From positions 3,038,001 to 3,102,000 of the forward strand of contig NZ_CP053908.1 in the NCBI RefSeq assembly GCF_013256625.1: a DNA stretch of 64,000 bases, given 5' to 3'. Every line of letters begins with the position of its first letter. Position 1 is the stretch's first letter. Positions 1-9,255 of this stretch are shown one piece after another. The notes below the pieces were generated by a model, which was not told where the DNA came from, ran no database searches, and worked only from the letters and a program-made list of their open reading frames with translations. A program made the position numbers and the translations under genes. The DNA is from Hymenobacter sp. BRD128. Its GTDB lineage: Bacteria > Bacteroidota > Bacteroidia > Cytophagales > Hymenobacteraceae.

Positions 1-2
1 GC

Positions 3-548
3 ACCGGCCCCGCGCCGGGCTTGTCGGGCTTCACTACCCGCTATCGGCTCGATAGCCTCACGCTGGCCGCCAACCAGCGCGTGTTTGAGCTGCGCTACAA
101 GCCGCTGGTCAACGCTTTCGCCAACGGCGGGCTGGAGGCCGTGACCCTGGCCGATATTCCGCAGCGCTTTGGGGTGAGCGCGGGCTTGCAGTTTAGCGTG
201 TATCTGTTTGACGGGCACCAGCGCCAGACCAGCCGCGACCGCGCTAGGGTGCTGCTCGAAACCACCCGCGCCTACCAGCAGAACTTCGCCACCATCAACC
301 CCGTGCGCCAGCAGCGGCTGCTCTACGAAGTACGCCAGCTTGATGAGCGCCAGCGCCTGGCCCGCGAGCAGATTGCCAGCTACCGCCAGGTACTCGACTC
401 GTACAAGCGCGAGGTGATTGCCGGCCAGCTGTCGGTGGTAAACTACGTACAGGTGCTCAAAAACTACGCCGCCGCCGCCCGCGACCTGGTACTGCTGGAG
501 AATAACCGCCTGCTGTTGATTAATGCTTACAACTACTGGACGTGGTAG
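3..548 (+). CDS. TolC-like outer-membrane efflux protein, C-terminal part (5' end outside window)
   Basis: The reading frame is open at the left edge of the window, so this is the last ~180 residues of a longer protein; a TTG at 21 is not a credible start. What is seen is a long amphipathic helical stretch rich in Gln, Arg, Leu and Ala (LLYEVRQLDERQRLAREQ, then SVVNYVQVLKNYAAAARDL) ending in NAYNYWTW. This is the helical-hairpin and terminal-strand pattern of the outer-membrane factor family (OEP/TolC), trimeric channels that dock on RND pumps. It is followed by a periplasmic adaptor and an RND pump on the same strand, which supports its role as the exit duct of that system. A palindrome lies in the 175-base gap before the adaptor gene. 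Confidence 0.8.
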   Translation, partial: TGPAPGLSGFTTRYRLDSLTLAANQRVFELRYKPLVNAFANGGLEAVTLADIPQRFGVSAGLQFSVYLFDGHQRQTSRDRARVLLETTRAYQQNFATINPVRQQRLLYEVRQLDERQRLAREQIASYRQVLDSYKREVIAGQLSVVNYVQVLKNYAAAARDLVLLENNRLLLINAYNYWTW

Positions 549-560
549 TTGGAGGACGGT

Positions 561-699
561 GCCTCACCTCCCGGCCCCCTCTCCAAACAGGAGCGGGGGA
601 GCCGAACGATGGTTAAAAAACCTCTATTGAAAATCAAGATGTCGCCCACGCCGCCGTGGCTCCCCCGCTCCTGTTCGGAGAGGGGGCCGGGGGTGAGGC
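561..699. repeat. Long imperfect inverted repeat between efflux genes
   Basis: Left arm at 561-603 and right arm at 658-699 are reverse complements over about 42 bases, with one mismatch and one extra base. The spacer is 54 bases. The arms carry GGCCCCCTCTCC and CAGGAGCGGGGGAGCC. The CCCTCTCC/GGAGAGGG core is shared with the palindrome inside the macroglobulin gene (14469-14505), and a related GGAGAGGGGCC core occurs after the ferredoxin gene (11563-11619), so this appears to be a dispersed family. There is no T tract, so a terminator role inside the operon is uncertain. Confidence 0.85.
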
Positions 700-723
700 A
701 CCCCGCCTGAACGACTTATTATC

Positions 724-1638
724 ATGCGCTTATCCATCTATCTGGCCCTTTTGCTAGCCCTCACTGCCTGCCACGGCCCCGCCCCAGCCGAAGACGCTGC
801 CGGCCCGCCACCCCGCGCCCAGGTGCAGGCCGTCACGGTGAGCACGCAGAATCTGACGCAGTACCGCACCTTCCCGGCCACCTCGACCTACCCGCGCAAA
901 AGCACCGTCACGGCCCCGGTGGCGGCCTACGTCACGGCCGTGCGCGTGAAGCTCGGCGACCAGGTGCGGGCCGGGCAGGTGCTTTTCTCGCTCGAAACCA
1001 AGGAGCGCCGCGCCCTCGGCAACGATGCGCAACGCATCGACCCTAGCCTGAAAGGCTTCGGCCTGGTGTCGGTGACGGCACCGGCCAGCGGCATTGTGAG
1101 CGTGCTCAATATTCAGCAAGCGGGTGATTACTTGCTCGAAGGCGCGCCGCTGTGCACCGTGGCCGAGAGCAGTCAGCTCGTTTTCCAGCTCAACCTGCCC
1201 TACGAGTACCACGCGCTGGCGCAGGGCAACCCGAGCTGCACCATTGTGCTGCCCGATAGCACCCGTCTGACGGGTACGGTGCAGGCACCCCTGGCCAGCG
1301 TGAGCCCTGGGCAGTCGGAAGTGTACTTGGTGCGGCCGAACAACCCGCCGCGCGTGATTCCAGAGAATCTTATTGTGCAGGTGCGCCTCACCCAAACCAA
1401 GCAGCCCAACGCCCAGACGCTGCCCGCTAGCTGCGTGCTGGCCGATGAAACGCTGCATCATTTCTGGGTGATGAAGCTGGTGAACGACTCGACGGCCATC
1501 AAGGTACCCGTGACGCTGGGGGTGCAAAACCCGCAGGAAATCGAAATTAAGAGTCCGACGTTCCAGCCGAGCGACCGCATCCTGCGCACGGGCAACTACG
1601 GCCTGGCCGACACCGCTAAAGTGAAATTGGTACGATGA
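724..1638 (+). CDS. RND efflux periplasmic adaptor subunit (HlyD/MFP family), lipoprotein
   Basis: Probable membrane-fusion protein linking the inner-membrane RND pump to the outer-membrane channel. Residues 1-16 form a short hydrophobic signal ending in LTAC, a lipobox, so the mature protein should be anchored by lipid at Cys16. A lipoyl/barrel-sandwich half motif (VRVKLGDQVRAGQVLFSLET) is followed by only a short linker and then the second half (VSVTAPASGIVSVLNIQQAGDYL), and later beta-barrel segments. At 304 residues it is shorter than typical adaptors (350-400), because the coiled-coil hairpin between the lipoyl halves is very short. The stop codon overlaps the start of the pump gene (ATGA), showing translational coupling. 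Confidence 0.88.
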   Translation: MRLSIYLALLLALTACHGPAPAEDAAGPPPRAQVQAVTVSTQNLTQYRTFPATSTYPRKSTVTAPVAAYVTAVRVKLGDQVRAGQVLFSLETKERRALGNDAQRIDPSLKGFGLVSVTAPASGIVSVLNIQQAGDYLLEGAPLCTVAESSQLVFQLNLPYEYHALAQGNPSCTIVLPDSTRLTGTVQAPLASVSPGQSEVYLVRPNNPPRVIPENLIVQVRLTQTKQPNAQTLPASCVLADETLHHFWVMKLVNDSTAIKVPVTLGVQNPQEIEIKSPTFQPSDRILRTGNYGLADTAKVKLVR

Positions 1639-4600
1639 GTGCGCCCACGACTATCGAGCGGCCGGGCACGCCCGCGCCCCCTAGCCCGCCCCAGCCGGCT
1701 AGCCCGCCTACCCCCGCCGAGCCCGCCGAAAGCTCCTATTTCCACACGCTGCGCAAGCCCATCGTGCTCATTGGGCTGCTGCTGCTGGCGGCGGGGCTGT
1801 TTGCCTACTCGCGGATGCAAACGGCTTTGTTTCCGGAGGTTACCTTCCCCAAAATCACGCTCATCGCCGACGCCGGGCAGCAGCCCATCGACCGGATGAT
1901 GATAACCGTGACCAAGCCGCTGGAGGCCGCCGTGAAGCGGGTGAAGGGTGTTACCATCGTGAAAAGCAGCACCAGCCGGGGCTCGTGCGTGATTCAGGTA
2001 TTCCTGACCTGGAACGTGGACGTGTACAGCACCAAGGCCCAGCTTGAAAGCCGCGTCAACGAGATAAAAGGCCTGCTGCCGGCCGGCACCACCATCGCCA
2101 CCGAGGCCATGAACCAGTCGCTGTTCCCGGTGCTGGGCTACTCACTCGAAAGCAACTCGCGCTCGCCCATCGCCCTGCGCGACGCGGCCAATCTGCTGGC
2201 TAGGCCCCTGTTTTCGCAGGTATCGGGCGCTTCCAACGTGGTGGTGCGCGGGGGCAAGTCCAAGGAGTTTGTGGTGATACCCGACCCGGCCAAGCTGGCG
2301 GGGCAGCGCCTCACCACGAGCCAGTTGCAGGCCGCGTTTGCGAATACCAACTTCGTGCAGTCGGCCGGCAACCTGGCTAGCTTCCGGCGCCTCTACCTCA
2401 CCCTCACCGACACCCGGCTAGGGTCGCTCAACGACCTGAAGCAGGTGGTGGTGCGCGCCGACTCGGGCCGCGTGGTACGGGTGCAGGACGTGGCCACGGT
2501 GGACATTCAGGAGCAGCAGGAGTTCGTGCTCATCAATGCCAACGGCCACGACGCGGTGCTCATCGACCTGGTGAAGCAGCAGGGCGTGGACCTGGCCACC
2601 TTCTCGCGCGACGCCCACGCCAAGGCCGCCGAGCTGCGCCGCCTCCTACCCCCGGGCATGACGCTGAAGCCCTACTACGACCAGTCGGTGTTCGTGACGG
2701 ATAGCATTGACAGCGTGCTGCATAGCATCGTGGAAGGGCTGGCGCTGGCCATCCTGGTGATGATAGTCTTTCTGCGCTCGTGGCGGGCCAGCCTGGCGGT
2801 GCTGCTTACCATTCCGGTCACGGTCTGCTTCACGCTGCTGGTGCTCTACCTGTTTGGTATTACCCTGGATATCATGTCGCTAGGGGCCATCGCGGCCTCG
2901 GTGGGCTTGATTATCGACGACGCTATCGTCATCATCGAGCAGATATACCGCACCCACGAGGAGCACCCCGACCGCAGCAATGTGCAGGTGGTACGGGCGG
3001 CCATCGCGGGGCTGTTTCCGGCGATGGTGGCCTCGTCGCTAAGCACCATCGTCATCCACTTTCCCTTCCGGCTGATGAGCGGGCTAGCGGGTAGTTTTTT
3101 CAAGGAATTATCTGACACGATGCAGATTACGATGGTCTGCTCGTTTCTAGTGACGTGGCTGCTGCTGCCGGTGCTGCACCTGTTTATCGGCTACCGGGCG
3201 GGCAAAAACGCCCACGCCCACAATGCCGCCCAAGAGCAGGCTGACAAGCTGGGCTGGCTCACGGGGCTGTTTGCTAGGCCGCTACTGGCGGCGGCGCTGG
3301 TGCTGGGCCTGGGGGTAGGCGCCTGGCTGGCCGCCGGCCGGCTCGAAACGGGCTTTTTGCCCGACCTCGACGAAGGCACCATCGTGCTCGATTACCACGC
3401 GCCGCCCGGCACCGCCCAGGCCGAAGTAGACCGGATGCTGCGCCAGATTGAGCGCAACATCATCACCAAAAACCCGGAGGTGCAGAGCTACTCGCGGCGC
3501 ACCGGCATCGGGCTAGCCTTCGACACGCGCCCGCCCGAGTACGGCGACTACCTCATCCAGCTCAAGCGCGACCACAAGCTGAGTACACCCGAAGTTATCA
3601 ACCAATTGCGCCAGCAAATCGAGGCCACCCAGCCGGCACTCACCGTGGACTTTGGCCAGCGCATCGCCGACCTGCTGGGCGACCTCATGAGCAGCGCCAA
3701 GCCCATCGAAATCAAGATTTTTGGCGACGACCAGGCCACCCTCGAAAAGCTCTCGGAGCAGACCGGCAAGGTGCTGGCGAAGGTGCCCGGCGTGGCCGAC
3801 ATCAACGACGGGCTGGTGCCCTCCGGCCCGAGCATCGTGTTCCGGCCCGACGTGGCCAAGCTGGCCCGCTACGGCCTCACGCCGCTCGATTTTCAGGCCC
3901 AGCTCAGCAACCTGGTGGGCGGGCAGGTGCTGGCAGCCAGCGGCACGGCGCAGGCCAGTATTTCGCCGGCGCAGGCGGGCTCGCTAGGGGGTATTCAGGT
4001 GGGGCAGGTGCAGGATGGCGAGCAGTTGCGCCAGGTGCTGCTGCGCAACGTGGACTTCAGCCGCAACTCGCTGGCGCAGTTGCAGAAACAGGTTATTTTC
4101 CTGCCCAATGGCAGCCCTAGGCCGCTCCCGTTCTTCGCCGCTATCGATGTGGAGCCCGGCAATGTGGAGCTGCGCCGCGAGGACCTGAAATCGGTGGCCG
4201 TGCTCACGGCCCGCCTCGACGGGCGTGACCTGGGCTCGGCCGTGCAGGCCATTCGCCAGCAAGTAAGCCGACAGGTAACCTTACCCCCCGGCTACACCAT
4301 CGTGTACGGGGGAGCCTACGCCGAGCAGCAGGCCTCGTTCCGCGAGCTGGAGTTGATATTGCTCACGGCCAGCCTGTTGGTGTTCGCGGTGCTGCTGTTT
4401 TTGTTCCGCGAGTGGCTGATTTCGCTGCTCGTGCTTTTTATCTCCGTGATGGGCATCACGGGCTGCGTGCTCGGGCTGTTTCTGGCCGGTATCCCGCTGA
4501 ACGTGAGCTCCTACACGGGCATTATCATGATAGTGGGCATCATTGCCGAGAATGCCATTTTCACGGTGCACCAGTTCTACGAGTCCTTGCGCGAGACGGG

Positions 4601-4868
4601 CGACGTGGACACGGCTATTCGCTACGCCATTGCCCTGCGCATCCGGCCCAAGCTGATGACGGCCATCGGGGCCATTCTGGCGCTTTCGCCGCTCGCCCTC
4701 GGCATCGGCCTGGGCGCGCAGATGCAGCAGCCGCTGGCCGTGGCCGTCATTGGCGGCTTCGTGGTGGCGCTGCCCATGCTGCTGTTCGTGCTGCCCACCG
4801 GCATGCGGCTGATTTACCACCACATCCGCCCGCCCGAGGCGGTGACGGAGCACGCGCCGGTGGCGTAG
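1635..4868 (+). CDS. Efflux RND transporter permease (AcrB/MdtB-like, HAE family)
   Basis: Proton-driven inner-membrane pump of the resistance-nodulation-division superfamily, 1077 residues, a full length for the family. A proline-rich N-terminal extension (about residues 1-35) precedes the first transmembrane helix. The TM4 region carries the proton-relay acidic pair (LIIDDAIVIIEQ), and TM10-12 are seen near the C-terminus (NVSSYTGIIMIVGIIAENAIF; ALSPLALGIGLGAQMQQPLAVAVIGG). Two large periplasmic loops follow TM1 and TM7. The substrate cannot be told from sequence; a drug or lipid-like compound is more likely than a metal, because the TM4 motif has DD rather than the CzcA heavy-metal arrangement. 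It forms an operon with the upstream adaptor (4-base overlap) and TolC-like gene. Confidence 0.92.
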   Translation: MSAPTTIERPGTPAPPSPPQPASPPTPAEPAESSYFHTLRKPIVLIGLLLLAAGLFAYSRMQTALFPEVTFPKITLIADAGQQPIDRMMITVTKPLEAAVKRVKGVTIVKSSTSRGSCVIQVFLTWNVDVYSTKAQLESRVNEIKGLLPAGTTIATEAMNQSLFPVLGYSLESNSRSPIALRDAANLLARPLFSQVSGASNVVVRGGKSKEFVVIPDPAKLAGQRLTTSQLQAAFANTNFVQSAGNLASFRRLYLTLTDTRLGSLNDLKQVVVRADSGRVVRVQDVATVDIQEQQEFVLINANGHDAVLIDLVKQQGVDLATFSRDAHAKAAELRRLLPPGMTLKPYYDQSVFVTDSIDSVLHSIVEGLALAILVMIVFLRSWRASLAVLLTIPVTVCFTLLVLYLFGITLDIMSLGAIAASVGLIIDDAIVIIEQIYRTHEEHPDRSNVQVVRAAIAGLFPAMVASSLSTIVIHFPFRLMSGLAGSFFKELSDTMQITMVCSFLVTWLLLPVLHLFIGYRAGKNAHAHNAAQEQADKLGWLTGLFARPLLAAALVLGLGVGAWLAAGRLETGFLPDLDEGTIVLDYHAPPGTAQAEVDRMLRQIERNIITKNPEVQSYSRRTGIGLAFDTRPPEYGDYLIQLKRDHKLSTPEVINQLRQQIEATQPALTVDFGQRIADLLGDLMSSAKPIEIKIFGDDQATLEKLSEQTGKVLAKVPGVADINDGLVPSGPSIVFRPDVAKLARYGLTPLDFQAQLSNLVGGQVLAASGTAQASISPAQAGSLGGIQVGQVQDGEQLRQVLLRNVDFSRNSLAQLQKQVIFLPNGSPRPLPFFAAIDVEPGNVELRREDLKSVAVLTARLDGRDLGSAVQAIRQQVSRQVTLPPGYTIVYGGAYAEQQASFRELELILLTASLLVFAVLLFLFREWLISLLVLFISVMGITGCVLGLFLAGIPLNVSSYTGIIMIVGIIAENAIFTVHQFYESLRETGDVDTAIRYAIALRIRPKLMTAIGAILALSPLALGIGLGAQMQQPLAVAVIGGFVVALPMLLFVLPTGMRLIYHHIRPPEAVTEHAPVA

Positions 4869-4928
4869 AGCCGGGCTCTTTGGAAGCCAGCCTTCGAAGA
4901 ATGGGTGAGAGTCCTTACCCAAAGGCAT

Positions 4929-5014
4929 CCGTCATGCTGAGCTTGTCGAAGCATCTCTACCGAACGACACATGAACGACGCGGTAGAGATGCTTCGACAG
5001 GCTCAGCATGACGG
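4929..5014. repeat. Dispersed palindromic repeat, family A copy 1
   Basis: Arms of 34 bases at 4929-4962 and 4981-5014 are reverse complements with one mismatch, separated by 18 bases. The arms contain GTCATGCTGAGC and GAAGCATCTC. Related copies lie at 46718-46813, 55029-55135 and 61476-61578, all between genes or across a gene start. Here it sits between the convergent pump and PAP2 genes, where the RNA hairpin could stop transcription from both sides. Confidence 0.9.
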
Positions 5015-5058
5015 ATTAGTTGATTTATTGAAATTCAAAAACAAGGCTGAGGACTAGC

Positions 5059-5802
5059 TTATATAGCCTCCTCTACTTCCTCGCGCACCGTGTGCCCTAG
5101 CTGGCGCAGCTCGTTGAAATAGCGCAGGAGTACCATATCCAGGGTCCAGACCCAGCCAATGGTGGCTAGCCAGCCGGCCAGCACGTCGGAGGGGTAGTGG
5201 GCTGCCAGGTAGAGGCGCGACCAGGCCACGCCCAGCGCAAAAAGTAGCCCTAGCCCCCACACCAGCCAGCGCCCACGCGTGGGCCAAAATAAAATACCCA
5301 GCGCGAGGGCCAGCGCCAGCGAGGCCATCGTGTGCCCGCTTGGAAAGCTGGGGTCGGTGAGCAGCGTGGGCGTTTCGAAGCATATCTGGTGGTAAAAATT
5401 GGGCCGCAGACGCTCGAAGCGGTACTTGGCCAGCAGGTTGATGGCCATTGTGCCGCCTTCGGCACCCACCACGAAAGCCAGGGCCCGGTAGCGCCGCCGG
5501 TAGGCTAGCCAGCCCAGCACCAGCACCAGCAGCACGTAGCCGCCCAGCCACACCGGGCCGCCTAGCGCGCTCAGGTTGTCGGCCAGCGCACAAAGCTTGG
5601 GCGTGGGGTGCTGGTGCAGGTAGTCGAGAATGGGCCTATCGAAGGGAAAGCCGTGGTCGGGCTTGCGCTGGTCTTCGCGCAGCTCGTGGGCTACTTCGCC
5701 AAACAGCCCCCAAGCCCCTCCCACCACTACCAGCAGGAGCAGCAATAAGCGGTGGCGGCGAACCTGCTGGAAGACGCTAATAGCCTGGTTAGCAATACTC
5801 AT
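5059..5802 (-). CDS. PAP2-family membrane phosphatase
   Basis: Integral membrane phosphatase of the type 2 phosphatidic acid phosphatase family, 247 residues. All three catalytic motifs are visible and intact: KYRFERLRP (K-x6-RP), FPSGHT (PSGH) and SRLYLAAHYPSD (SR-x5-H-x3-D). Several hydrophobic helices surround them. The active site should face the periplasm and act on a lipid phosphate or undecaprenyl pyrophosphate; the exact substrate is not clear. It starts 36 bases after the histidine kinase stop and is on the same strand, so it is probably the last gene of the two-component operon and may be one of its functional outputs. Confidence 0.9.
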   Translation of the reverse strand: MSIANQAISVFQQVRRHRLLLLLLVVVGGAWGLFGEVAHELREDQRKPDHGFPFDRPILDYLHQHPTPKLCALADNLSALGGPVWLGGYVLLVLVLGWLAYRRRYRALAFVVGAEGGTMAINLLAKYRFERLRPNFYHQICFETPTLLTDPSFPSGHTMASLALALALGILFWPTRGRWLVWGLGLLFALGVAWSRLYLAAHYPSDVLAGWLATIGWVWTLDMVLLRYFNELRQLGHTVREEVEEAI

Positions 5803-5838
5803 TGAAAGAAATTAATTGGTAGCACACCAGTTGTGGCC

Positions 5839-7107
5839 CTACGCAAACTCGACCCGCAGCGTGTGGCGCGCCGGGCCAGCCGCATACGCATAGCGCACCC
5901 GAAAGCCGTAGTACGCGCAAATGTGCTGCACGATGCTTAGCCCCAGCCCCGGCGAGTCGGAGGCGGCGTTGTGCTTGCGGAAGCGCTCGAAAAACCGGCT
6001 CGGGTCGCCGGCCACGGCCGGGCCGGTATTGCTGACCTCGAAAGCGGACTGCGTGAGTGACACCACGATTTCGCCGCCCGGCAGGTTGTGCTTGATGGCG
6101 TTTTGCAGCAGGTTTTGGAGCAGCGAGTCGGCTAGCCCCAGGTGCAGGCGGCGGGCGGGCAGGTTGGGGGCCACGTGCAGGGTCAGGCGCAGGTTGCGGG
6201 CGTCGAGCAGCGGGGCCAGCATAGCCAGGCGGTCATGCAGCACCTGGTCGAGGTGCACGGGCACCGCCTGGGCGAGGGCAAACTGCTGGTTTTCGAGCTT
6301 GCTGAGCAAAGTGAGGGCCTGGTGCAGGCGCGAGAGGCGCTGGGCCGCCCGGCGGGCATCGCTCAGCAGCAGCATCGTGGCCTCGTCGTCCAGCAGGGCC
6401 GGGGCTTGCAGCGCCTGCTCCAGCTTGGCCTGCATGATGGCCAGGGGCGTTTGGGTTTCGTGGGCGGCGTTTTCGGTAAACTGGCGCAGGCTTTCGTAGT
6501 CGGCCACCAGCCGCTCGCTCAGTTGATTCAGGGCCTGATTAAGCTCGGCAAACTCGTTGATGGCGGGCGCGGGTAGCCCCAGCGGCTGGTGGCGGTGCAG
6601 GTCGTAGGCACGCAGCCGGCCCAGCGTGTGCTGAAACGGTGCCCACAGCCGCCGGGCTAGCCAGCGGTTCAGGCCCACCACACCTATCAGCAGCAGGCCC
6701 AGGGCGCCGAGCATTACTACCAGCACCACGCGCAGCAGGTCTTGGCTCTCTACTAATGACTTACGCACCGTAATCCACTCGGCGGTGCGCCCGCTGGCCG
6801 GCACCCGAAACGTGAGCTGCCGAAATGGCACCAGCTCGCGCTCGGCCGGGTCGAGCAGCAGCGTATCGCCGAAGCCCGTGGGCCGGGGCCGCGCGCTGCG
6901 GTCAAGCTGGTAGGCAAAGAGCCGGGCCGGCAGCGGCTGGCCCTGCGCCACGAGCTGCTGCACGTAGGTTTGCTCGCCCCGCAGCTGCTCTTCGGCCTCG
7001 TGGCGCAGGGCCCATTGCAGGCCCACGTACAGCAGGCCGCTGGCCAAGGCAAAGAGCCCGGCAGCGAGCAGCAGGTAGTAGCGGGTGGTGGCGGCCAGGA
7101 GCTTCAT
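5839..7107 (-). CDS. Two-component sensor histidine kinase
   Basis: Membrane sensor kinase of 422 residues. Two transmembrane helices (about residues 10-33 and 126-149) flank a small periplasmic domain of ~90 residues, followed by a linker and the kinase core. The H box is FTENAAHETQTPLAIMQ with the phosphorylated His at about residue 216. The N box is LLQNLLQNAIKHN and the G2 box GLGLSIV; the F box (SRFFERFRK) is present. It starts 6 bases after the response regulator stop, the usual order of an OmpR-type pair. The signal sensed is unknown; the compact periplasmic domain has no recognisable fold. Confidence 0.93.
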   Translation of the reverse strand: MKLLAATTRYYLLLAAGLFALASGLLYVGLQWALRHEAEEQLRGEQTYVQQLVAQGQPLPARLFAYQLDRSARPRPTGFGDTLLLDPAERELVPFRQLTFRVPASGRTAEWITVRKSLVESQDLLRVVLVVMLGALGLLLIGVVGLNRWLARRLWAPFQHTLGRLRAYDLHRHQPLGLPAPAINEFAELNQALNQLSERLVADYESLRQFTENAAHETQTPLAIMQAKLEQALQAPALLDDEATMLLLSDARRAAQRLSRLHQALTLLSKLENQQFALAQAVPVHLDQVLHDRLAMLAPLLDARNLRLTLHVAPNLPARRLHLGLADSLLQNLLQNAIKHNLPGGEIVVSLTQSAFEVSNTGPAVAGDPSRFFERFRKHNAASDSPGLGLSIVQHICAYYGFRVRYAYAAGPARHTLRVEFA

Positions 7108-7113
7108 GGGCCG

Positions 7114-7791
7114 CTACTCCAGGTTGAGCTTGTAGCCCACGCCGTAGAGCGTGCGGATGTAGTTGTCCACGCCGCGCTCCTGCAACTTCTTGCGCAGGTT
7201 TTTGAGGTAGGTGTAAATAAAGTCGAGCGAGTCGGCCGCATCGACCTGGTCGCCGCAGAGGTGCTCGGCAATGGCTTCCTTGGTGAGCACGCGGCCGGGG
7301 TTGGCCAGCAGATACAGCAGCAGGTCGTATTCCTTGCGCGTGAGGGCTAGCGGCTCGCCGTGCACCAGCACCTCGGCCTGCTCGGGCCGCACCACTAGGT
7401 CGCGAAACGTAATCTGAGTTTGCCCCTGAAACTGCCGCCGGCGAATAATGGCCAGCACCCGGGCGTTCAATTCGGAGAGGTGAAAGGGCTTCACCAGGTA
7501 GTCGTCGGCGCCCAGGTTGAGGCCCTTCACGCGGTCCTCCACGCCATCGCGGGCCGTGAGGATGAGCACGCCGGCCGACGAGTTTTCGGTTTTGAGCAGG
7601 CGTATCAGGTCCAGCCCGTCGCCGTCGGGTAGGGTCAGGTCTACCAGCACGCAGTCGTAGCTGTAAAGGGTCAGCTTTTCGTGCGCCTGGGCAAAGGTAG
7701 CCGCCGTTTCGACCACGTAGCCGTGCTGGCGCAGGGTTTCCAGCACCGTTTGGCGCAGCTCGGCTTCGTCTTCAACTAAGAGCAGCTTCAT
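7114..7791 (-). CDS. OmpR/PhoB-family response regulator
   Basis: 225 residues: receiver domain at 1-115 with acidic pocket (LLVEDEAE), phosphoacceptor Asp51 (CVLVDLTLPDGDG) and the conserved Lys (DDYLVKPF), then a winged-helix DNA-binding domain at ~125-225 (LTRKEYDLLLYLLANPGRVLTKEAI, and the terminal YIRTLYGVGYKL). First gene of a three-gene unit with its kinase and the PAP2 phosphatase. About 170 bases separate it from the epimerase gene upstream, which should hold the operon promoter; no exact TAnnTTTG box was found there. Confidence 0.95.
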   Translation of the reverse strand: MKLLLVEDEAELRQTVLETLRQHGYVVETAATFAQAHEKLTLYSYDCVLVDLTLPDGDGLDLIRLLKTENSSAGVLILTARDGVEDRVKGLNLGADDYLVKPFHLSELNARVLAIIRRRQFQGQTQITFRDLVVRPEQAEVLVHGEPLALTRKEYDLLLYLLANPGRVLTKEAIAEHLCGDQVDAADSLDFIYTYLKNLRKKLQERGVDNYIRTLYGVGYKLNLE

Positions 7792-7962
7792 ACCTGAAAA
7801 GTGAGTTCAGGCACAAAATAACCTGCCAATCCTAGGAAAATTCTGGCAGCTCACCTTTGAAAAATTCCGGCCAGCCGTCTCCTTCTCAAAAAAAGCCTTC
7901 AGCGTGTCCTGGGGCCTGGCAAGGCACTGAATTCTGGCCCGGCCACGCAAAGGCCAATGCGC

Positions 7963-8844
7963 TTACTGGTTAAAATAATGTCCCTGCTCCAGGTCGGCCA
8001 GCAGGCCGGGGTGCGTGGGCCGCCACCCCAGCCACTGCTGCGTGAGCGCGCTGGCAGCCGCCAGGTCGAGGGCGGCAAAGCGGGCCATCCAGCCAAAATG
8101 GTCGGCGGCCTGCTCGGGCGTTTTCGACACCACTGGCACGTGCAGGTGCCGGCCTATCACGGCCGCGATGTCGCGGAATGCGATGCCCTCGTCGGCCGCG
8201 CCGTGGTAGCGCGCGCCGGCCGGGGCCTGCTCCAAGGCTAGCCGAAACAGGCGGGCGGCATCGAGCCGGTGCACCGCCGGCCAGCGGTTCTGGCCTTCGC
8301 CGATGTAAGCCGCCTCGCCCTTCTGCCGGGCCAGCCCGATGAGGTAGGGCACAAAGCCGTGGTCGCCCACGTCGTGCACCGAGGCCGCCAGCCGTATCAC
8401 GGAGGCACGCACGCCCTGCGGCACCAGCGCCAGCGCCGCCGGCTCGGAAATGCGGGCACCGCCGGTGGGCACGTCTTCTTCGGTGGCCAGGCGGCCCTCG
8501 GCTAGCCCGGCCAGGCCTGAGGTCACCACCAGCGGCCGGTCGGAGCCGGCCAGCACGCGGCCCATTGCCTCAATGGCGCGCTGGTCGGCAACGGCGGCGG
8601 CCTGGTACTGCGAGAAGTCGTGGATAAACGCCAGGTGGATGACGCCATCGGCGGCGGCCGCGCCGCGCCCGAGGCTATCGAGGTCGTCGAGCGAGCCGCG
8701 GTGCACGGTGGCCCCGGCCGCCGCGAGCGCCCGCGCCGACGCGTCGGAACGGGCCAGGCCCAGCACCTGGTGGCCAGCTTGTTGCAGCTCCTGCACGACG
8801 GCGGCACCCACGAAACCCGAGGCGCCAGTTACAAAAACTTTCAT
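7963..8844 (-). CDS. NAD-dependent epimerase/dehydratase (atypical short-chain dehydrogenase)
   Basis: 293 residues with an N-terminal Rossmann fold (MKVFVTGASGFVGAAVVQEL, the GxxGxxG dinucleotide site of extended SDRs). The segment GVIHLAFIHDFSQY is the usual fourth strand, and PAVHRLDAARLFRLALE is the typical C-terminal substrate-domain motif of YeeZ/YbjT-like reductases. The canonical YxxxK catalytic pair is not evident, so a reductase or isomerase activity on a small substrate is only a guess. It stands alone, 170 bases from the regulator gene. A near-match to the -7 box (GACCTTTG, 8882-8889 on the minus strand) lies ~38 bases before the start. Confidence 0.85.
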   Translation of the reverse strand: MKVFVTGASGFVGAAVVQELQQAGHQVLGLARSDASARALAAAGATVHRGSLDDLDSLGRGAAAADGVIHLAFIHDFSQYQAAAVADQRAIEAMGRVLAGSDRPLVVTSGLAGLAEGRLATEEDVPTGGARISEPAALALVPQGVRASVIRLAASVHDVGDHGFVPYLIGLARQKGEAAYIGEGQNRWPAVHRLDAARLFRLALEQAPAGARYHGAADEGIAFRDIAAVIGRHLHVPVVSKTPEQAADHFGWMARFAALDLAAASALTQQWLGWRPTHPGLLADLEQGHYFNQ

Positions 8845-9255
8845 AAAATAGTCTATTTAGCCAAGGGGTGAAACTCCGGCGCAAAGGTCTGGTGGCCGCG
8901 TCCCGGCAGCACTGCGCCGGGCAAGCCATTTACTGTAAAAATCAAACAGTCATCATTTGATTTAGGATGATGTCCGGTCAATTGCTAAGCTGGCTTCTCA
9001 AAATAACCGGCTGCTAAACCCAGTCCTGCCTTACTACGCCCCGAATCTGCGCTAACCCGAGCCAGCACCCAGTTCTGAGGCCAGGCTGAGGAGGACCGAT
9101 GGGAAATGTGCAGAATGCCGGAACGCCCCCGGCTGAATTGGTGTTTAGTTGGGCCTGAAAAGTTCCGAAAAATTATTTATTTATTTTCTGCAGTATCTAA
9201 AACCGCCGCAACCAACCGGGCCGTAAGTCGGGCCCGTTCTACCTAGTTGCTGCTA
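8845..9255. other. Intergenic region, divergent promoters
   Basis: About 410 bases between the epimerase and the sigma factor gene, which point away from each other. It is AT-rich near 8930-8970 and again just before the sigma gene (9160-9200), where promoters are expected. No ORF with coding character, tRNA or clear palindrome was recognised. Confidence 0.5.

Noticed and set aside
4412-5011. Plus-strand frame after and inside the pump gene
   Set aside because: It is an alternative frame of the pump 3' end continuing through a palindrome; no domain.
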